From Borrelia turcica IST7 (lineage in GTDB: Bacteria; Spirochaetota; Spirochaetia; Borreliales; Borreliaceae): 64,000 nucleotides of DNA. The position numbers were made by a program, and so were the translations under genes. Numbering within the stretch: the stretch's first letter is position 1; every line of letters starts with the position of its first letter. A model generated the notes under the pieces. The model had not been told where the DNA came from, did not search any database, and worked only from the letters and a program-made list of their open reading frames with translations. Positions 46,101 to 54,862 of this stretch are shown one piece after another. The stretch spans positions 496,001-560,000 of the forward strand of contig NZ_CP028884.1 of NCBI RefSeq assembly GCF_003606285.1. Reading direction: 5' to 3'.

Positions 46101-47738
46101 AGCATTAATTTGAAAAATATTGCAGACGAATTTAAAGATAGAGTTTTAAATATTGAAAAAGTGATTGATTCTAAAGTTGAATCTCTAGATGAGAAGATAA
46201 ATTTGCATATTGAAGAGATTAGGGCTCAGGTGGAGGCTAGAGTTTTAAGTCAACAAAAAGATATTGAAGTTAAAATAGGAGAGGCTAATCAGAAATTAGA
46301 AGATGAATTTGGTCTAATAATTTCAAGATTTGAGAGAGAAAAGCAAGAGATTGTAGACAAATTTTTAGATAATAAAGATAGTTTTGAATCTCAAGTGGAT
46401 GTTATGAAAAATGATATTTTAGAGATTTCTGAGAAATTAAATACCTATAGGATTGATATTGAGAGGACAATTAGGGAAAATTATAATTCTTTTTCCAGTT
46501 CTATAAGAGAGGATTATGTTTCATTTGAAAATGAAATTAAGAATAGTTTTAGCTATTCAGAGGAAGAAATTAGAGCTTTAAAAGATAGGTTGAGTATTCG
46601 GGTTAATCAGATGGAAGTTGAACTTAAGGGTACATATGAGGCAATGTTTAAAGGGATAGATGATAATATCTCACAACTTAAGTTGAAGATATTGGATTAT
46701 GATAGTGAGCTTGATCATTTTGTTGATGAAGTTAAGGATGATTTGATTTCATACAAGGTTGACTTGAAAGAAGAATTTGAGAGTCGTTATGCTACCATAA
46801 GTGTTCAAGTTGAAAAATACAAGGAGCTTGAAGTTGAGTTAGAGAGAAATAATGATATTCTTAATGAGGCTTATTCTTTCAAGGATAAATTGGAAAATCT
46901 ATGGGGGACCTTAACTGATGAGATGAAACTTGTTCAAAACTATAAGAAGGATTTTGAAAAAATTAATAAAGAAATTAAAAATATTCAAAATCAATCATCA
47001 GATATTGTTGAGGTATTTAATGATTTAAAGATTCAGCAAACAGACCTTAAAGGCATTAAAAAGGAATTTGATCAATTTCTTGAGTTTTATGCTTCCTTTA
47101 AGGATAGATATAAGAAATTTACAGAAACTTATGATGAAATTCAGATTTATAAAACTAAGCTTAAGGAAATCAGGGAGGAGCAAACTAATGTCCTTGATAA
47201 TTATGATAGGATTAGCAATAAGGAGAGCATATTAAAAACTACCATAGAATCTGTTGATAAAAATTTTGATTTAATAATTGAAATAGAGAATAGAATGCAA
47301 GTATTAGTTAAAGAGAGTTCAGAATTTCAGGAAAGTCTTAGTGAATTAAGGGTTATTATAGCAGAGTTAATGGTAAATAAGAATTTATCACAAGAAGCTT
47401 TGGGTAATGCTCAAACTCTTAAAGAAATGCTAGCAGAGATTGAGAGTAAATTAGAACATACTAGAAATATAAGAGAGAGAGTTGCAAAATCTGAGACTAG
47501 ACTAGAGAACTTAAATGTAGCTGCGGAAGAGAGAATAAAAACTCTTGGTATTCTTGTAAAGACAGAGTCTAAGTATAAAGATAATGTTGGTCTTAATAAT
47601 GAAACAGTTAGAGACTCTGTTATTAAGCTTATGAGGCAGGGTTGGAGTGCCTCAGAAATTTCAAGAGCCACTAAATTATCCGTTGGTGAGGTGGAGCTTA
47701 TTTTGGAACTTGGAATTAGTAATAAAGGTGATGAATAA
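40194..47738 (+). CDS. Giant membrane-anchored coiled-coil protein with repeat array
   Basis: This 2514-residue protein is about four percent of the window. It has one N-terminal membrane helix (4-20, VTILVNLLLVFVILFIY), then almost unbroken coiled coil rich in Glu, Lys, Ser and Asp. Residues 1316-1703 are twelve tandem 33-residue units. The last 45 residues form a helix-turn-helix-like module: LMRQGWSASEISRATKLSVG then EVELILELG, like the C terminus of SwrB/DUF6115 proteins. The N terminus should be at the inner membrane with the coil inside the cell. It resembles B. burgdorferi BB0512 in position and size (recalled). Cytoskeletal or tether role is inference. Confidence 0.9.
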   Translation: MIDFVTILVNLLLVFVILFIYRQYDRRSRALDKIKKFVDIAKDNLEDFIEDKTKEINNLAVDMEAYQRSSIEIIKKIDEVQQKIKNKSNDFAEVEKKIAYHDSMLKELDDMTLKVQDNIQRLQVDGKIVDKLSKTLKNFNTQIDSIDSRLISVFEKFDKTNRENLEAIKIESWEKFDNTVKDLSLRMNNLDQGLMSYQESLVMLEDRKSEILDKGNDKLANEFQEFLFKIESSIDNYNKTMEESFFIYEDKYKSIENSIEAILDKAKAKINEKEDFILTRLNEELQLKFDEVFMYVNERSAQMKDKLEDKLILIDNEISSVSSVFKDNAYSRLNSIEETIKQEIRQYEEQVADIFDQFRVQIESNVGEIYKEYDNKINQFNKDIRERIELSLDDANSRMESVESNVKALLDNLEEDSNKIYVEFKTKVEGDINKFSDNVFSRMNDIGSELETKISNIETDVQDKILKLDNGLYADLKRINDRLISDSSYLDESINSKYETLVESLNLKSSDLENQLESKYKNIADKLESDIDDFATKYNEKFDRIFEKSNIDYQNFEITSKKLEDEMRSLNDLLIKDFEVLRGDFESNLISISDDISKEISSLKSNYSEDIGGFINQMEATKLQYEDWQKEVNSNLENIESHLNKTNEEFLNLIEVQRTKGKELSENIFNELSEHIQKKAMDMHSNWKDELIALNKSLLDIKISSEELLLSASSKIESLERDVSERLEYVSSKTEDLESSILEKYKELKDMSYTKGDETLLGIKEFIDNQVEIIHDKVIMTLNGLNEGFSNKEELIRNKMEELEYRLKDFKLEGEDVLSNFRTDLDSFIETRVQKVAEIKDENQKQIDNFLNAISEDILSRKDMLNIEIDSKLNDWQGKLSEITVNIENVLSSGKADINLIDSEMTLKIKELKTTIEGLDSYYLEKIDEFRNQGNIYSDELLKNIMTHFDADTKEIEENLSKKFATVLEKSEEFVKEVDSLLQDKRTDITSFQANIDITLDSLSSRFNDLNKEINEKYNEVILNSRGYSETLSNKLENEIVYEIEDISRKLTDKIGALSKNMNEDLQNFKSSFDVSKYQVENFEIKIKTLIENEEIRINEFLKEIEQQYEVRREEAIDYKRVIDNDVVQLKEQFVEMINELKNNIEDKSEFLNDLYKERFKIIESNLEERYSTFLIESEGAISKIRDEIYKILTDNDEKLRVKIYEMDRNFEIVEERSKEILEFEESLRKRISENNDTISYQFDVIKSDIEKEMKAQFDSYMMKTTVSIDEEIAKYENGINNKISSLKLIENSFKEIEKDLKDKISKCHNEIDLQYSELEGKYNEKQEMIESKIEERNSYVEGLIESKYSELEGKYNEKQSKIEERSNYVEELIESKYSELESRYNEKQEMIESRIEERSNYVEELIESKYSELESRYNEKQEMIESRIEERSNYVEELIESKYSELEGKYNKKQGMIEGKIEERSSYVEELIESKYSELEGKYNEKQGMIESKIEERSNYVEELIESKYSELEGKYNEKQGMIEERNSYVEELIESKYSELESKYNEKQGMIESKIEERSNYVEELIESKYSELESKYNEKQGMIESKIEERNSYVEELIESKYSELEGKYNEKQGMIESKIEERSNYVEELIESKYSELEGKYNEKQGMIEGKIEERSSYVEELIESKYSELESKYNEKQEMIEGKIEERSSYVEELIMSKYSELEAKYNDMHRDMEDRLNSCIADLGEEFAHSNTRMTREIREQLENLGELKLSLNNIEKDVIKLKEDSYQNVSSHLKLIEEDFFEDLKKRSEHLRTSLESFVELSDQRIENLERDIIKSVEDKSVLMRNFKIEVEQELIRNKENFYSDFSREFDARKRDTENKITSMETSVSSRMDKFIEFIDNRQNNIDSWFLRVKDDMKNWQESTYKTLEERTDIAERSVKRIESDISVIESTVRVIKDSVEQRTEEIFGNLQEDIKKFKNSSSINLKNIADEFKDRVLNIEKVIDSKVESLDEKINLHIEEIRAQVEARVLSQQKDIEVKIGEANQKLEDEFGLIISRFEREKQEIVDKFLDNKDSFESQVDVMKNDILEISEKLNTYRIDIERTIRENYNSFSSSIREDYVSFENEIKNSFSYSEEEIRALKDRLSIRVNQMEVELKGTYEAMFKGIDDNISQLKLKILDYDSELDHFVDEVKDDLISYKVDLKEEFESRYATISVQVEKYKELEVELERNNDILNEAYSFKDKLENLWGTLTDEMKLVQNYKKDFEKINKEIKNIQNQSSDIVEVFNDLKIQQTDLKGIKKEFDQFLEFYASFKDRYKKFTETYDEIQIYKTKLKEIREEQTNVLDNYDRISNKESILKTTIESVDKNFDLIIEIENRMQVLVKESSEFQESLSELRVIIAELMVNKNLSQEALGNAQTLKEMLAEIESKLEHTRNIRERVAKSETRLENLNVAAEERIKTLGILVKTESKYKDNVGLNNETVRDSVIKLMRQGWSASEISRATKLSVGEVELILELGISNKGDE
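44139..45302 (+). repeat. Tandem array of twelve 99/87-bp units inside the giant coiled-coil gene
   Basis: Twelve units lie head to tail; ten are 99 bp and two (units 2 and 7) are 87 bp, in frame. A thirteenth, broken unit starts at 45303. Each full unit encodes YSELEGKYNEK, QGMIESKIEER and SNYVEELIESK with small changes. The coding strand is very purine-rich. The units are nearly identical in DNA, so copy number may vary between strains. Confidence 0.95.
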
Positions 47739-47749
47739 AGGGATATTTT

Positions 47750-49297
47750 GTGGATCATAGACTGAAAACAATAGTAAAAACATTGCATCCTCTTGAGGAA
47801 CAAGTAATTTTTAAATATAAAAAGGTTGATGAAATTTCTGCCTCCGGTCTTTCTAAAGATTTAGGGTATGATGAGGGGCAAGCAAATAAAATAATAGAAT
47901 GGCTTTCTTACAAGGGTATTATTAGCGAAGTTTTTAGAAAGGTTAATGTATTTTATCGTTTGACTGAGAAAGGTCTTGATGCTTTAAAAAATGGTTTGAT
48001 TGAAGAGAGAATAATAAGTCTTATATCTAGTAAAAAGGTTTTAATTACTGATTTGTCAAAAGAATTAGGTGTTGAGATTAAAGATGTTGGAAAGGCATTT
48101 GGTAATTTGATTAAAGAAGAAGTGATATCTTTAGGGCCAAGTAAAGAAATTATTGCTAAAGATTTAGAAAAATCTGCTAATTATAAAATAGTGAAAAAAT
48201 TGCTTTCAAGAGCTAAAGATGGCGATATTTTGGAAGATGATTTATCAAAAGATGAATTATTTGCTATTTCTAGTGTCTCTAAGAAAAAAGGAGCTAGTGA
48301 TACTTTATTTAAGGTAATAGAAAGGTTGGATTTAAAATTTGAGTTTACTGAGTTTGGACTAGAAGTGAGAGCTGAGTACAGGAATCATAGATTTCCAAAA
48401 GATCGAATTGGAAAGTTAACACCTGAAATGTTAAAAAACAATACTTATGTAGGTAGAATGTTTAGAGAGTATAATATACATGTTTTGCCAAATAAGACTT
48501 TTATTGGACGTGCAAATCCTTATTCTGAGTATATTGCTAAGGTTAAGGATAGACTTGTGAGTCTTGGATTTGAAGAATTTGATGGCCCCTTGGTGGAATC
48601 AGAATTTTTTAATAATGATGCTCTTTTTATGCCTCAATTTCATCCTGCACGTGATGCAAGGGATGTTTATTATATTAAAAAACCAAATTCGACAGAATCC
48701 TTACCAGAGCCTTATTTCTCTAATGTTAAGTCTACGCATGAGAATGGGTTTAATACAGGTTCAAGAGGATGGAGATATGATTTTAATGAGAGTATTTCAA
48801 AAAGGTTGGTATTAAGAACTCAGGGTACAGTTTTATCAGCAAAGCAATTAATGAATGCAAAAAATCCTGGCAAATATTTTGGAATTGTTAGATGCTTTAG
48901 ATATGATCAAGTTGATGCAACTCATGGAGCTGATTTTTATCAAACAGAAGGGATTGTTATTGGAGATGATGTTAATATTAAAACCCTGCTTGGTCTTCTT
49001 GAAATTTTTGCTAAGGAACTTGCTGGTGCTACTGAGGTTAAATATGTTCCTGCTTATTTTCCATTTACGGAACCTTCGATTGAAGTGCATGTAAAGCATC
49101 CTGTTCTTGGTTGGTTTGAGTTAGGTGGTAGTGGTATTTTCAGACCAGAGGTTACAAAACCATTTGGAGTTGATGCACCTGTTATTGCTTGGGGTATTGG
49201 TATTGATAGAATGGCTTTAATGCATTTGGGTTTAAATGATATAAGGGAACTTTTTACTCATGATATTGGGAGTGTTGTTTTAAGGCGAGGAAGGTAA
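47750..49297 (+). CDS. pheS: Phenylalanyl-tRNA synthetase alpha subunit, archaeal/eukaryal type
   Basis: This 515-residue subunit is much longer than the usual bacterial PheS (about 330-350). Residues 1-200 are winged-helix DNA/tRNA-binding-like domains (LSKDLGYDEGQANKIIEWLS). Class II motifs follow: FDGPLVESEFFNNDALF (motif 1 region), RCFRYDQVDATHGADFYQTE (motif 2) and GIGIDRMALMHLG (motif 3). The start is a GTG behind AAAGGG. pheT follows with no gap. Confidence 0.96.
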   Translation: MDHRLKTIVKTLHPLEEQVIFKYKKVDEISASGLSKDLGYDEGQANKIIEWLSYKGIISEVFRKVNVFYRLTEKGLDALKNGLIEERIISLISSKKVLITDLSKELGVEIKDVGKAFGNLIKEEVISLGPSKEIIAKDLEKSANYKIVKKLLSRAKDGDILEDDLSKDELFAISSVSKKKGASDTLFKVIERLDLKFEFTEFGLEVRAEYRNHRFPKDRIGKLTPEMLKNNTYVGRMFREYNIHVLPNKTFIGRANPYSEYIAKVKDRLVSLGFEEFDGPLVESEFFNNDALFMPQFHPARDARDVYYIKKPNSTESLPEPYFSNVKSTHENGFNTGSRGWRYDFNESISKRLVLRTQGTVLSAKQLMNAKNPGKYFGIVRCFRYDQVDATHGADFYQTEGIVIGDDVNIKTLLGLLEIFAKELAGATEVKYVPAYFPFTEPSIEVHVKHPVLGWFELGGSGIFRPEVTKPFGVDAPVIAWGIGIDRMALMHLGLNDIRELFTHDIGSVVLRRGR

Positions 49298-51043
49298 ATG
49301 CCAAAGGTTGAAGTGTATAAAAGTATTTTATTGGAAAAAATAGGAAAGAATTTAACAGAGTCTGAGCTTGAGTCTGTACTTGAGATAGCTAAAGCTGAAA
49401 TTGATGAATTTGATGAAGAAAATGATAAGATAAAAATTGAGTTTAATGATACAAATAGACCAGATTTATGGTCGTGTGTAGGGCTTGCACGTCAAATTAA
49501 GACATATCTTTTTGGTAGTCTGCCTTCTTTTGAATTTTTCTCTAAAGCTGGTGATTTAAAAAAGGCTTATGGTGAGATTGAGGTTTCTCCTGAGATGATG
49601 TCTAGTATTAGGCCTTTTGTTTTTGGATTTTTAGCAAAGGGGATGATTTGTGATGACAAAATGCTTGATACTTTAGTTCAGTTGCAGGAAAAACTTTGCC
49701 AGAATTATGGACAAAAGCGTAGAAGAGTTGCAATGGGAATGTATTCGGCAAATTTTATTGAGTTTCCAATAAACTATACTGCTTGTAATTGTAACTATAA
49801 ATTTATTCCTTTAGGTATGGAAAACGAGATGTCTATTTGGGAAATCAATGAAAAGCATCCTAAGGGCATAGAATATTCGTCAATTCTTAAAGATTGCAAT
49901 AGATATCCTTTGTTAGTAGACAATAAGGGGCAAACTCTATCTTATCCGCCAATAATCAATTCTCATGATGTTGGAGCTTTAAAGGTAGGTGATACTGATT
50001 TATTTATTGAGGTCACGGGAAATAATCTTGAGGCTACTTTGTTGTCTTTATCTGTTGTTGCTTGTGATTTGCATGATATGGGTTTTGAAATTTTTCCAGT
50101 AAAGACAATTTTCCCTAAGGAAACTTTACTTGGGAAAGAAATAGTTTGTCCTTTCTATTTCCAAGATACTGTGGAAGTTAGTGTTGATAATGTTAATAGA
50201 ATGCTTGGAATCAAATTAACAGCAGATGAGATGTGTCTTGACTTGAAAAAATTAGGGGTGTCTGCAGTTGCTTATTCTTCTAGTGCAGGTGATTCTAAAG
50301 GTAAAGATAAAATACGCATCAATCCTCCTGTTTACAGGAATGATTTTCTTCATGAAGTTGATGCTATTGAAGAGATAATGATAGCAAGAGGATTGGATAG
50401 TTTTAAACCAGAGCTTCCCAAAAGTTTTACCATAGGTAGGCTTACTCAGATAGAAGAATTTTCAAGAAAGGTTAGATCTTTAATGATTGGAATGGGATTC
50501 CAAGAAATGATTTATAATTATCTAGGGTCTAGGAAAGACCTTGTTGAAAATGTACGTAATTATGAAATGGAAGATTGGTTTTTAAGCGTTGATAATCCAA
50601 TGACAGAAAATTATGAATATATTAGATGTTCTATAATATCTGATTTGCTTAAATCTGAAAGTATTAGTTCTAACTTTCCTTATCCACATAAGATTTTTGA
50701 AATTGGCAAGGTAGCTTTAAGGGATCCAAATAGTCCTGAAGCTTCTGTGACCTATGATAATTTGGCTTTTTTGATGGCAGATAAAGATTGTACATTTAAT
50801 GAAATTAGCTCTTTAGTCGCATCTCTTTTTTATTATTTAAATATTGAATTTAGGCTAGTAGAAGCGAGAGCATCAATGCTTTATATAATTGGAAGAAGAG
50901 CTGAAATTTTTGTAAATAACTTTTGTGTGGGTGAATTCGGTGAAGTATCACCTTTTGTGTTGAGTAATTTTGGAATTACTGTTCCATGTTGTGTACTAGA
51001 GATTAATCTTAACTTTCTTTTAGAAGCATCCCAAAGATTTTAA
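49298..51043 (+). CDS. pheT: Phenylalanyl-tRNA synthetase beta subunit, archaeal/eukaryal type
   Basis: This 581-residue subunit is short compared with bacterial PheT (about 800) and lacks the N-terminal EMAP/tRNA-binding extension. FNDTNRPDLWSCVGLARQIK (about 48-67) and INPPVYRNDFLHEVDAIEEI match the archaeal form. It begins right after the pheS stop, so the tetramer is made from one message. Confidence 0.95.
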   Translation: MPKVEVYKSILLEKIGKNLTESELESVLEIAKAEIDEFDEENDKIKIEFNDTNRPDLWSCVGLARQIKTYLFGSLPSFEFFSKAGDLKKAYGEIEVSPEMMSSIRPFVFGFLAKGMICDDKMLDTLVQLQEKLCQNYGQKRRRVAMGMYSANFIEFPINYTACNCNYKFIPLGMENEMSIWEINEKHPKGIEYSSILKDCNRYPLLVDNKGQTLSYPPIINSHDVGALKVGDTDLFIEVTGNNLEATLLSLSVVACDLHDMGFEIFPVKTIFPKETLLGKEIVCPFYFQDTVEVSVDNVNRMLGIKLTADEMCLDLKKLGVSAVAYSSSAGDSKGKDKIRINPPVYRNDFLHEVDAIEEIMIARGLDSFKPELPKSFTIGRLTQIEEFSRKVRSLMIGMGFQEMIYNYLGSRKDLVENVRNYEMEDWFLSVDNPMTENYEYIRCSIISDLLKSESISSNFPYPHKIFEIGKVALRDPNSPEASVTYDNLAFLMADKDCTFNEISSLVASLFYYLNIEFRLVEARASMLYIIGRRAEIFVNNFCVGEFGEVSPFVLSNFGITVPCCVLEINLNFLLEASQRF

Positions 51044-51121
51044 GATAACATATGATAAAGTTGTGTTATAGTAAATAAGTTTAGTAGTGTATTTGAAAGG
51101 TTCAGAGAGGTTAAAAGATTT

Positions 51122-52102
51122 ATGTTAGAGTTTGAAACACTTGATATAAAAAAGCGTGATGATAAAAATATTTTAAGAACAGAGGTAAATTCTGTTGAAG
51201 ATGTAATTATTGTTGGTTCGGGCCCTGCTGGGCTTACAGCTGGAATTTATACTGTTATGAGTGGATATAAAACGGTTGTCTTGGAAGGACCTGAGCCGGG
51301 GGGACAGCTTACAACAACTACAGATGTGTATAATTATCCAGGATTTAAGAATGGTGTAAGTGGAAGAGAATTGATGTTAAATATGAAAGAGCAGGTAGTT
51401 AATCTGGGGGCTACTACTTATTCTGAGACTGTAAGATTTATAGAAAAGAGAGATAATGTTTTTTATCTCTTTACCGATAATTATATTTATAAGAGTAAGG
51501 CTGTTATTATTGCAGTAGGATCAGCCCCTAAGAAGCTTGATACGCTTAAAAATTCAGATTTATTTTGGAATAAGGGTATTTCTGTTTGTGCAATTTGCGA
51601 TGGACATCTTTTTAAAGGGAAAAATGTGGCAGTAATTGGTGGAGGTAATACATCAATTTCAGAGGCTATTTATTTGAGTAAATTGGCATCAAAAGTATAT
51701 GTTATTGTAAGAAAAGATTATTTAAAAGCTATTGCTATGTTAAGAAAAAATGTTGAAGAGTTATCTAATGTTGAGATTTTATATAACTGTGAAGCGATTG
51801 AAGTTAATGGAGAAAATTCTGTATCTAGAGTACAAATTATAAATAATAAAGATAATTCTACTTTTGAATTAAGCGTATATGGGATATTTATGGCTGTTGG
51901 GTATAAGCCAAACACAGAATTTTTAAAAGGATTTTTAGAACTTGATGAGGATGGATATATTGTAACTCAAGGTTGTGTGAAGACAAGCGTTGATGGTGTA
52001 TTTTCATGTGGAGATGTTAGCAATAAGCTCTATGCACAGGCTATTACAGCAGCGGCTGAAGGGTTTATAGCTTCTGTTGAAATGAGAAATTTTTTAGGTT
52101 AA
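51122..52102 (+). CDS. trxB: Thioredoxin reductase
   Basis: This 326-residue flavoenzyme reduces thioredoxin with NADPH. FAD motif VGSGPAGLTAGIYT, active site CAICD (C156, C159), NADPH motif VIGGGNTSISEA and C-terminal FSCGDVSNKLYAQAITAAAEG are intact. A 25-residue N-terminal extension precedes the fold. GAGAGG precedes the ATG. Confidence 0.95.
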   Translation: MLEFETLDIKKRDDKNILRTEVNSVEDVIIVGSGPAGLTAGIYTVMSGYKTVVLEGPEPGGQLTTTTDVYNYPGFKNGVSGRELMLNMKEQVVNLGATTYSETVRFIEKRDNVFYLFTDNYIYKSKAVIIAVGSAPKKLDTLKNSDLFWNKGISVCAICDGHLFKGKNVAVIGGGNTSISEAIYLSKLASKVYVIVRKDYLKAIAMLRKNVEELSNVEILYNCEAIEVNGENSVSRVQIINNKDNSTFELSVYGIFMAVGYKPNTEFLKGFLELDEDGYIVTQGCVKTSVDGVFSCGDVSNKLYAQAITAAAEGFIASVEMRNFLG

Positions 52103-52163
52103 TTATGTAAATTTATATTATTGATTACTTGCTTCAATCAAAAGTGCTGTGGAGTGTTATGAT

Positions 52164-53024
52164 ATGTTGATAGGAAATAGAGCATTTAGTATTTTTTGTA
52201 TGCTTTTATATGCTCTTTTTTATTCTTTGCTTGTTGTGTGTGTTAGGTATGTCCCACAGTATTCTTTGTTTTCTAAATTAGTTTTTAGATATTTATTTCC
52301 TTGTATTATTTTTATTTTTGTTTTTACTAGAAATAAAAATATTTTTTTGGGTAAATGTGAAGATAGGATGTTTTTGATAATAAGATCTGTCGTATGTAAT
52401 GTGGCAATATTTTTACTCTTTTACAGTATGACTTTACTCTCTCCAACAGATTCGACAGCTCTTTATTTAACATTTCCTATTTTTGTTTCTATTTTAGGAG
52501 TAACTCTACTTAAAGAAAAACTTAAGTTTTATAAGTTAATTTCTTATATATTTTCTTTTATTGGCGTTATTTTTATCTTTAGACCTAATATTGATATTGA
52601 TCATTATCCTTTTTTAATAGGTATTTTATCTGCATTTTTGTTTGCCATATCCTATGTTTTAATTGGATATTCAAATAAAGGAAGAGACATAGATTCTTTT
52701 ACATTTTTATTTTATTTATCTTTTATTGGTTTGTTTATGTTATTGCCTTTCTTTTTTATTTGGAATATTGATGTTGTAAATTTAAATGATATTCTTTGGC
52801 TGATGTTAATAGGAGCTTTAGCTGCTTTATCTCAGCTCTTTGTTACTATATCTTATAAGATTGGTAATTCTTCTGAGGTGTCTATTTTTAGTTATTTTAG
52901 TTTAATATTTTCTATGATATTCTCAATTCCTATCCTAGGGATATATCCTGACATTTACTCATATTTGGGTGTAAGCTTTATTCTATTAGGTGGTATTATT
53001 ATTTATCTTAAAGGCAAGAAATAA
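52164..53024 (+). CDS. DMT-superfamily (EamA) permease
   Basis: This 286-residue protein has ten hydrophobic segments in two EamA repeats: TLLSPTDSTALYLTFPIFVS followed by LGVTLLKEKLKFYKLISYIF, and the second ending SILGIYPDIYSYLGVSFILLG-like blocks. The family exports metabolites or amino acids. The ATG at 52164 is preferred to a GTG at 52149. It ends 1 bp from the convergent rlmB gene, leaving no room for a terminator. Confidence 0.88.
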   Translation: MLIGNRAFSIFCMLLYALFYSLLVVCVRYVPQYSLFSKLVFRYLFPCIIFIFVFTRNKNIFLGKCEDRMFLIIRSVVCNVAIFLLFYSMTLLSPTDSTALYLTFPIFVSILGVTLLKEKLKFYKLISYIFSFIGVIFIFRPNIDIDHYPFLIGILSAFLFAISYVLIGYSNKGRDIDSFTFLFYLSFIGLFMLLPFFFIWNIDVVNLNDILWLMLIGALAALSQLFVTISYKIGNSSEVSIFSYFSLIFSMIFSIPILGIYPDIYSYLGVSFILLGGIIIYLKGKK

Positions 53025-53025
53025 T

Positions 53026-53760
53026 TTATAGTAAGTTCAGTTGTCTTTTAATTTCAAATATTAAAATTCCTGTTGAAACAGATACATTTAATGAGTCTAT
53101 TTTACCACTAGTTGGAATTTTAACTAAAAAGTCAGAATTTTCTTTAATAAGCTTGTGTATCCCCTTACCTTCGTTGCCCATAATGAGTGCAATTTTGGTA
53201 TCATCGATTTCCATGTTGTTTATTTCCTTCCCTTTAGTGTCACTGGCATATATCCAAAAACCGCTTTCTTTTAAAAGTTTTATTGCATTATTTATGTTTG
53301 AAACTGCTACTTTATTGACATATTGACTTGCTCCAGAACTAGTGCGCAAGACTGTTGAGTTGTCTTTGGCACTACGTCTCTGGCTGATAATAACAAGATC
53401 AATGCTAAATTGTTCTGCTGTTCTAAGAATTGCTCCGAGGTTTTGGGGATCTTCTATTCCATCCAGTATCAAGATAAATACATTATTCTTGTGTTGAAAT
53501 TCTTTTAAAAAATCTTCTAAACTTTTATCGTCAGTTTTTGTATTTTTAAATTTTACGTCTTGTAATCTTAGAGCAAAACCTCTGTGAGTGCTGTTTCCGA
53601 TTATCTTGGTAATGTCATTAACTTTTATTACTTTTATGTTATGTTTCTTAGCCAATTCTTCAATATTTTTGATTTTTGGACTTGTCTTTGAAATATATAA
53701 TTCAAGTCCTTTGTTGTTTTTTATGCTTTCAATGACGGAATTAGCATGTGTGATATACAT
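53026..53760 (-). CDS. rlmB: TrmH/SpoU family RNA methyltransferase, RlmB-like
   Basis: This 244-residue protein has an N-terminal substrate-binding domain and the SpoU knot motifs: LILDGIEDPQNLGAILRTAE, ALIMGNEGKGIHKL and IPTSGKIDSLNVSVSTGILI. RlmB methylates 23S G2251 ribose. It starts 1 nt after dnaJ, the last gene of the grpE-dnaK-dnaJ unit. Confidence 0.92.
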   Translation of the reverse strand: MYITHANSVIESIKNNKGLELYISKTSPKIKNIEELAKKHNIKVIKVNDITKIIGNSTHRGFALRLQDVKFKNTKTDDKSLEDFLKEFQHKNNVFILILDGIEDPQNLGAILRTAEQFSIDLVIISQRRSAKDNSTVLRTSSGASQYVNKVAVSNINNAIKLLKESGFWIYASDTKGKEINNMEIDDTKIALIMGNEGKGIHKLIKENSDFLVKIPTSGKIDSLNVSVSTGILIFEIKRQLNLL

Positions 53761-53761
53761 A

Positions 53762-54862
53762 TTAAATTTTATTTAAGTTTACCTCATCGGTGTCTTTAAT
53801 TTCTTGACTTAAAGCTTCCAGTAAATTAAGCGCATTGTGACTTAGATTTTTAGGGCTTTTTATTTTAGTAACAAGAATTAGATTTCCAAATGTTTCTGTT
53901 TGTAATATAGGCATGCCTGCATTCTTAATAATTATTTGTTCATCATTTTCTATTCCTTTTGGAATTTTAATTGTGATTTTTTTTTCGGATATTGTTTTTA
54001 TTTTTATTTCTTTACCAAGTGCTGCTTGAGTAAAGCTTATTGGAAGGGTTGCATATAGATCTTTTCCGTTTCTTTTAAAAATTCTGTGGGGTCTTATTAA
54101 TACTCTTACATAAAGATCGCCATATTTTTGATTGTCAGGATTTATGCTTCCTTTTTCTCTCATTTTGATTTGTTGTGAATCATCAATTCCTCGTGGAATA
54201 TTGAGTGTAATTGTTTCTTGACTTGTAAAACTTCCTTTACCCTTACATGATCTGCATGGATTTGATATTATTTTCCCGTTTCCATGACATTTTGGACATG
54301 TTGTTGTTACCCTAAAAAATCCGCCTCCTTGTATTACGTGTCCGCTTCCATTACACATATTACATATTGAGGGACTTGTCCCTTTTTCAGATTTTTTCCC
54401 AAAACAGGACTCACATAGTTTTTCTCTTGTGATATTAATGGTATTTTTGTAGCCAAAATAAGCATCTTCAAGTGATATTTCTATTTGATATGGTATATCC
54501 TTACCCTTTGTACTCTGCCTGTGCCTTTCTTGTCTTTGTCCTCCAGTGAAGAATGAATCAAAAATATCTCCAAAATCTTCAAAAATGTCTGAAAACCCAC
54601 CAAAACCGCTGGAAAACCCACTAAATCCAGAACCGCCACCTTCAAAAGCTGTGTGTCCAAACCTATCATATTGAGCACGCTTATTTTCATCTCCTAAAAC
54701 TTCATAAGCTTCTGTAGCTTCTTTAAAGAGGGTTTCGGCTTCTTTATTACCCTGATTCTTATCAGGATGATATTTGATTGCTATTTTTCTATATGCTTTC
54801 TTGATTTCATCTTTTGAGGCCCCTTTTGAGAGCCCCAAAATTTCATAATAATCCCTTTTCAC
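53762..54862 (-). CDS. dnaJ: Chaperone DnaJ
   Basis: This 366-residue cochaperone has a J domain with KYHPDKN, a Gly/Phe linker (about 70-105), four zinc-finger repeats ([32 protein letters not shown]) and the client-binding C-terminal domain. The first zinc repeat lacks the last Gly. The start is a GTG whose first base overlaps the dnaK stop. Confidence 0.96.
   Translation of the reverse strand: MKRDYYEILGLSKGASKDEIKKAYRKIAIKYHPDKNQGNKEAETLFKEATEAYEVLGDENKRAQYDRFGHTAFEGGGSGFSGFSSGFGGFSDIFEDFGDIFDSFFTGGQRQERHRQSTKGKDIPYQIEISLEDAYFGYKNTINITREKLCESCFGKKSEKGTSPSICNMCNGSGHVIQGGGFFRVTTTCPKCHGNGKIISNPCRSCKGKGSFTSQETITLNIPRGIDDSQQIKMREKGSINPDNQKYGDLYVRVLIRPHRIFKRNGKDLYATLPISFTQAALGKEIKIKTISEKKITIKIPKGIENDEQIIIKNAGMPILQTETFGNLILVTKIKSPKNLSHNALNLLEALSQEIKDTDEVNLNKI

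Noticed and set aside
47411-47803. 130-codon minus-strand frame at the end of the coiled-coil gene
   Set aside because: Overlaps two solid genes on the other strand, Ser/Leu-rich, no motif.
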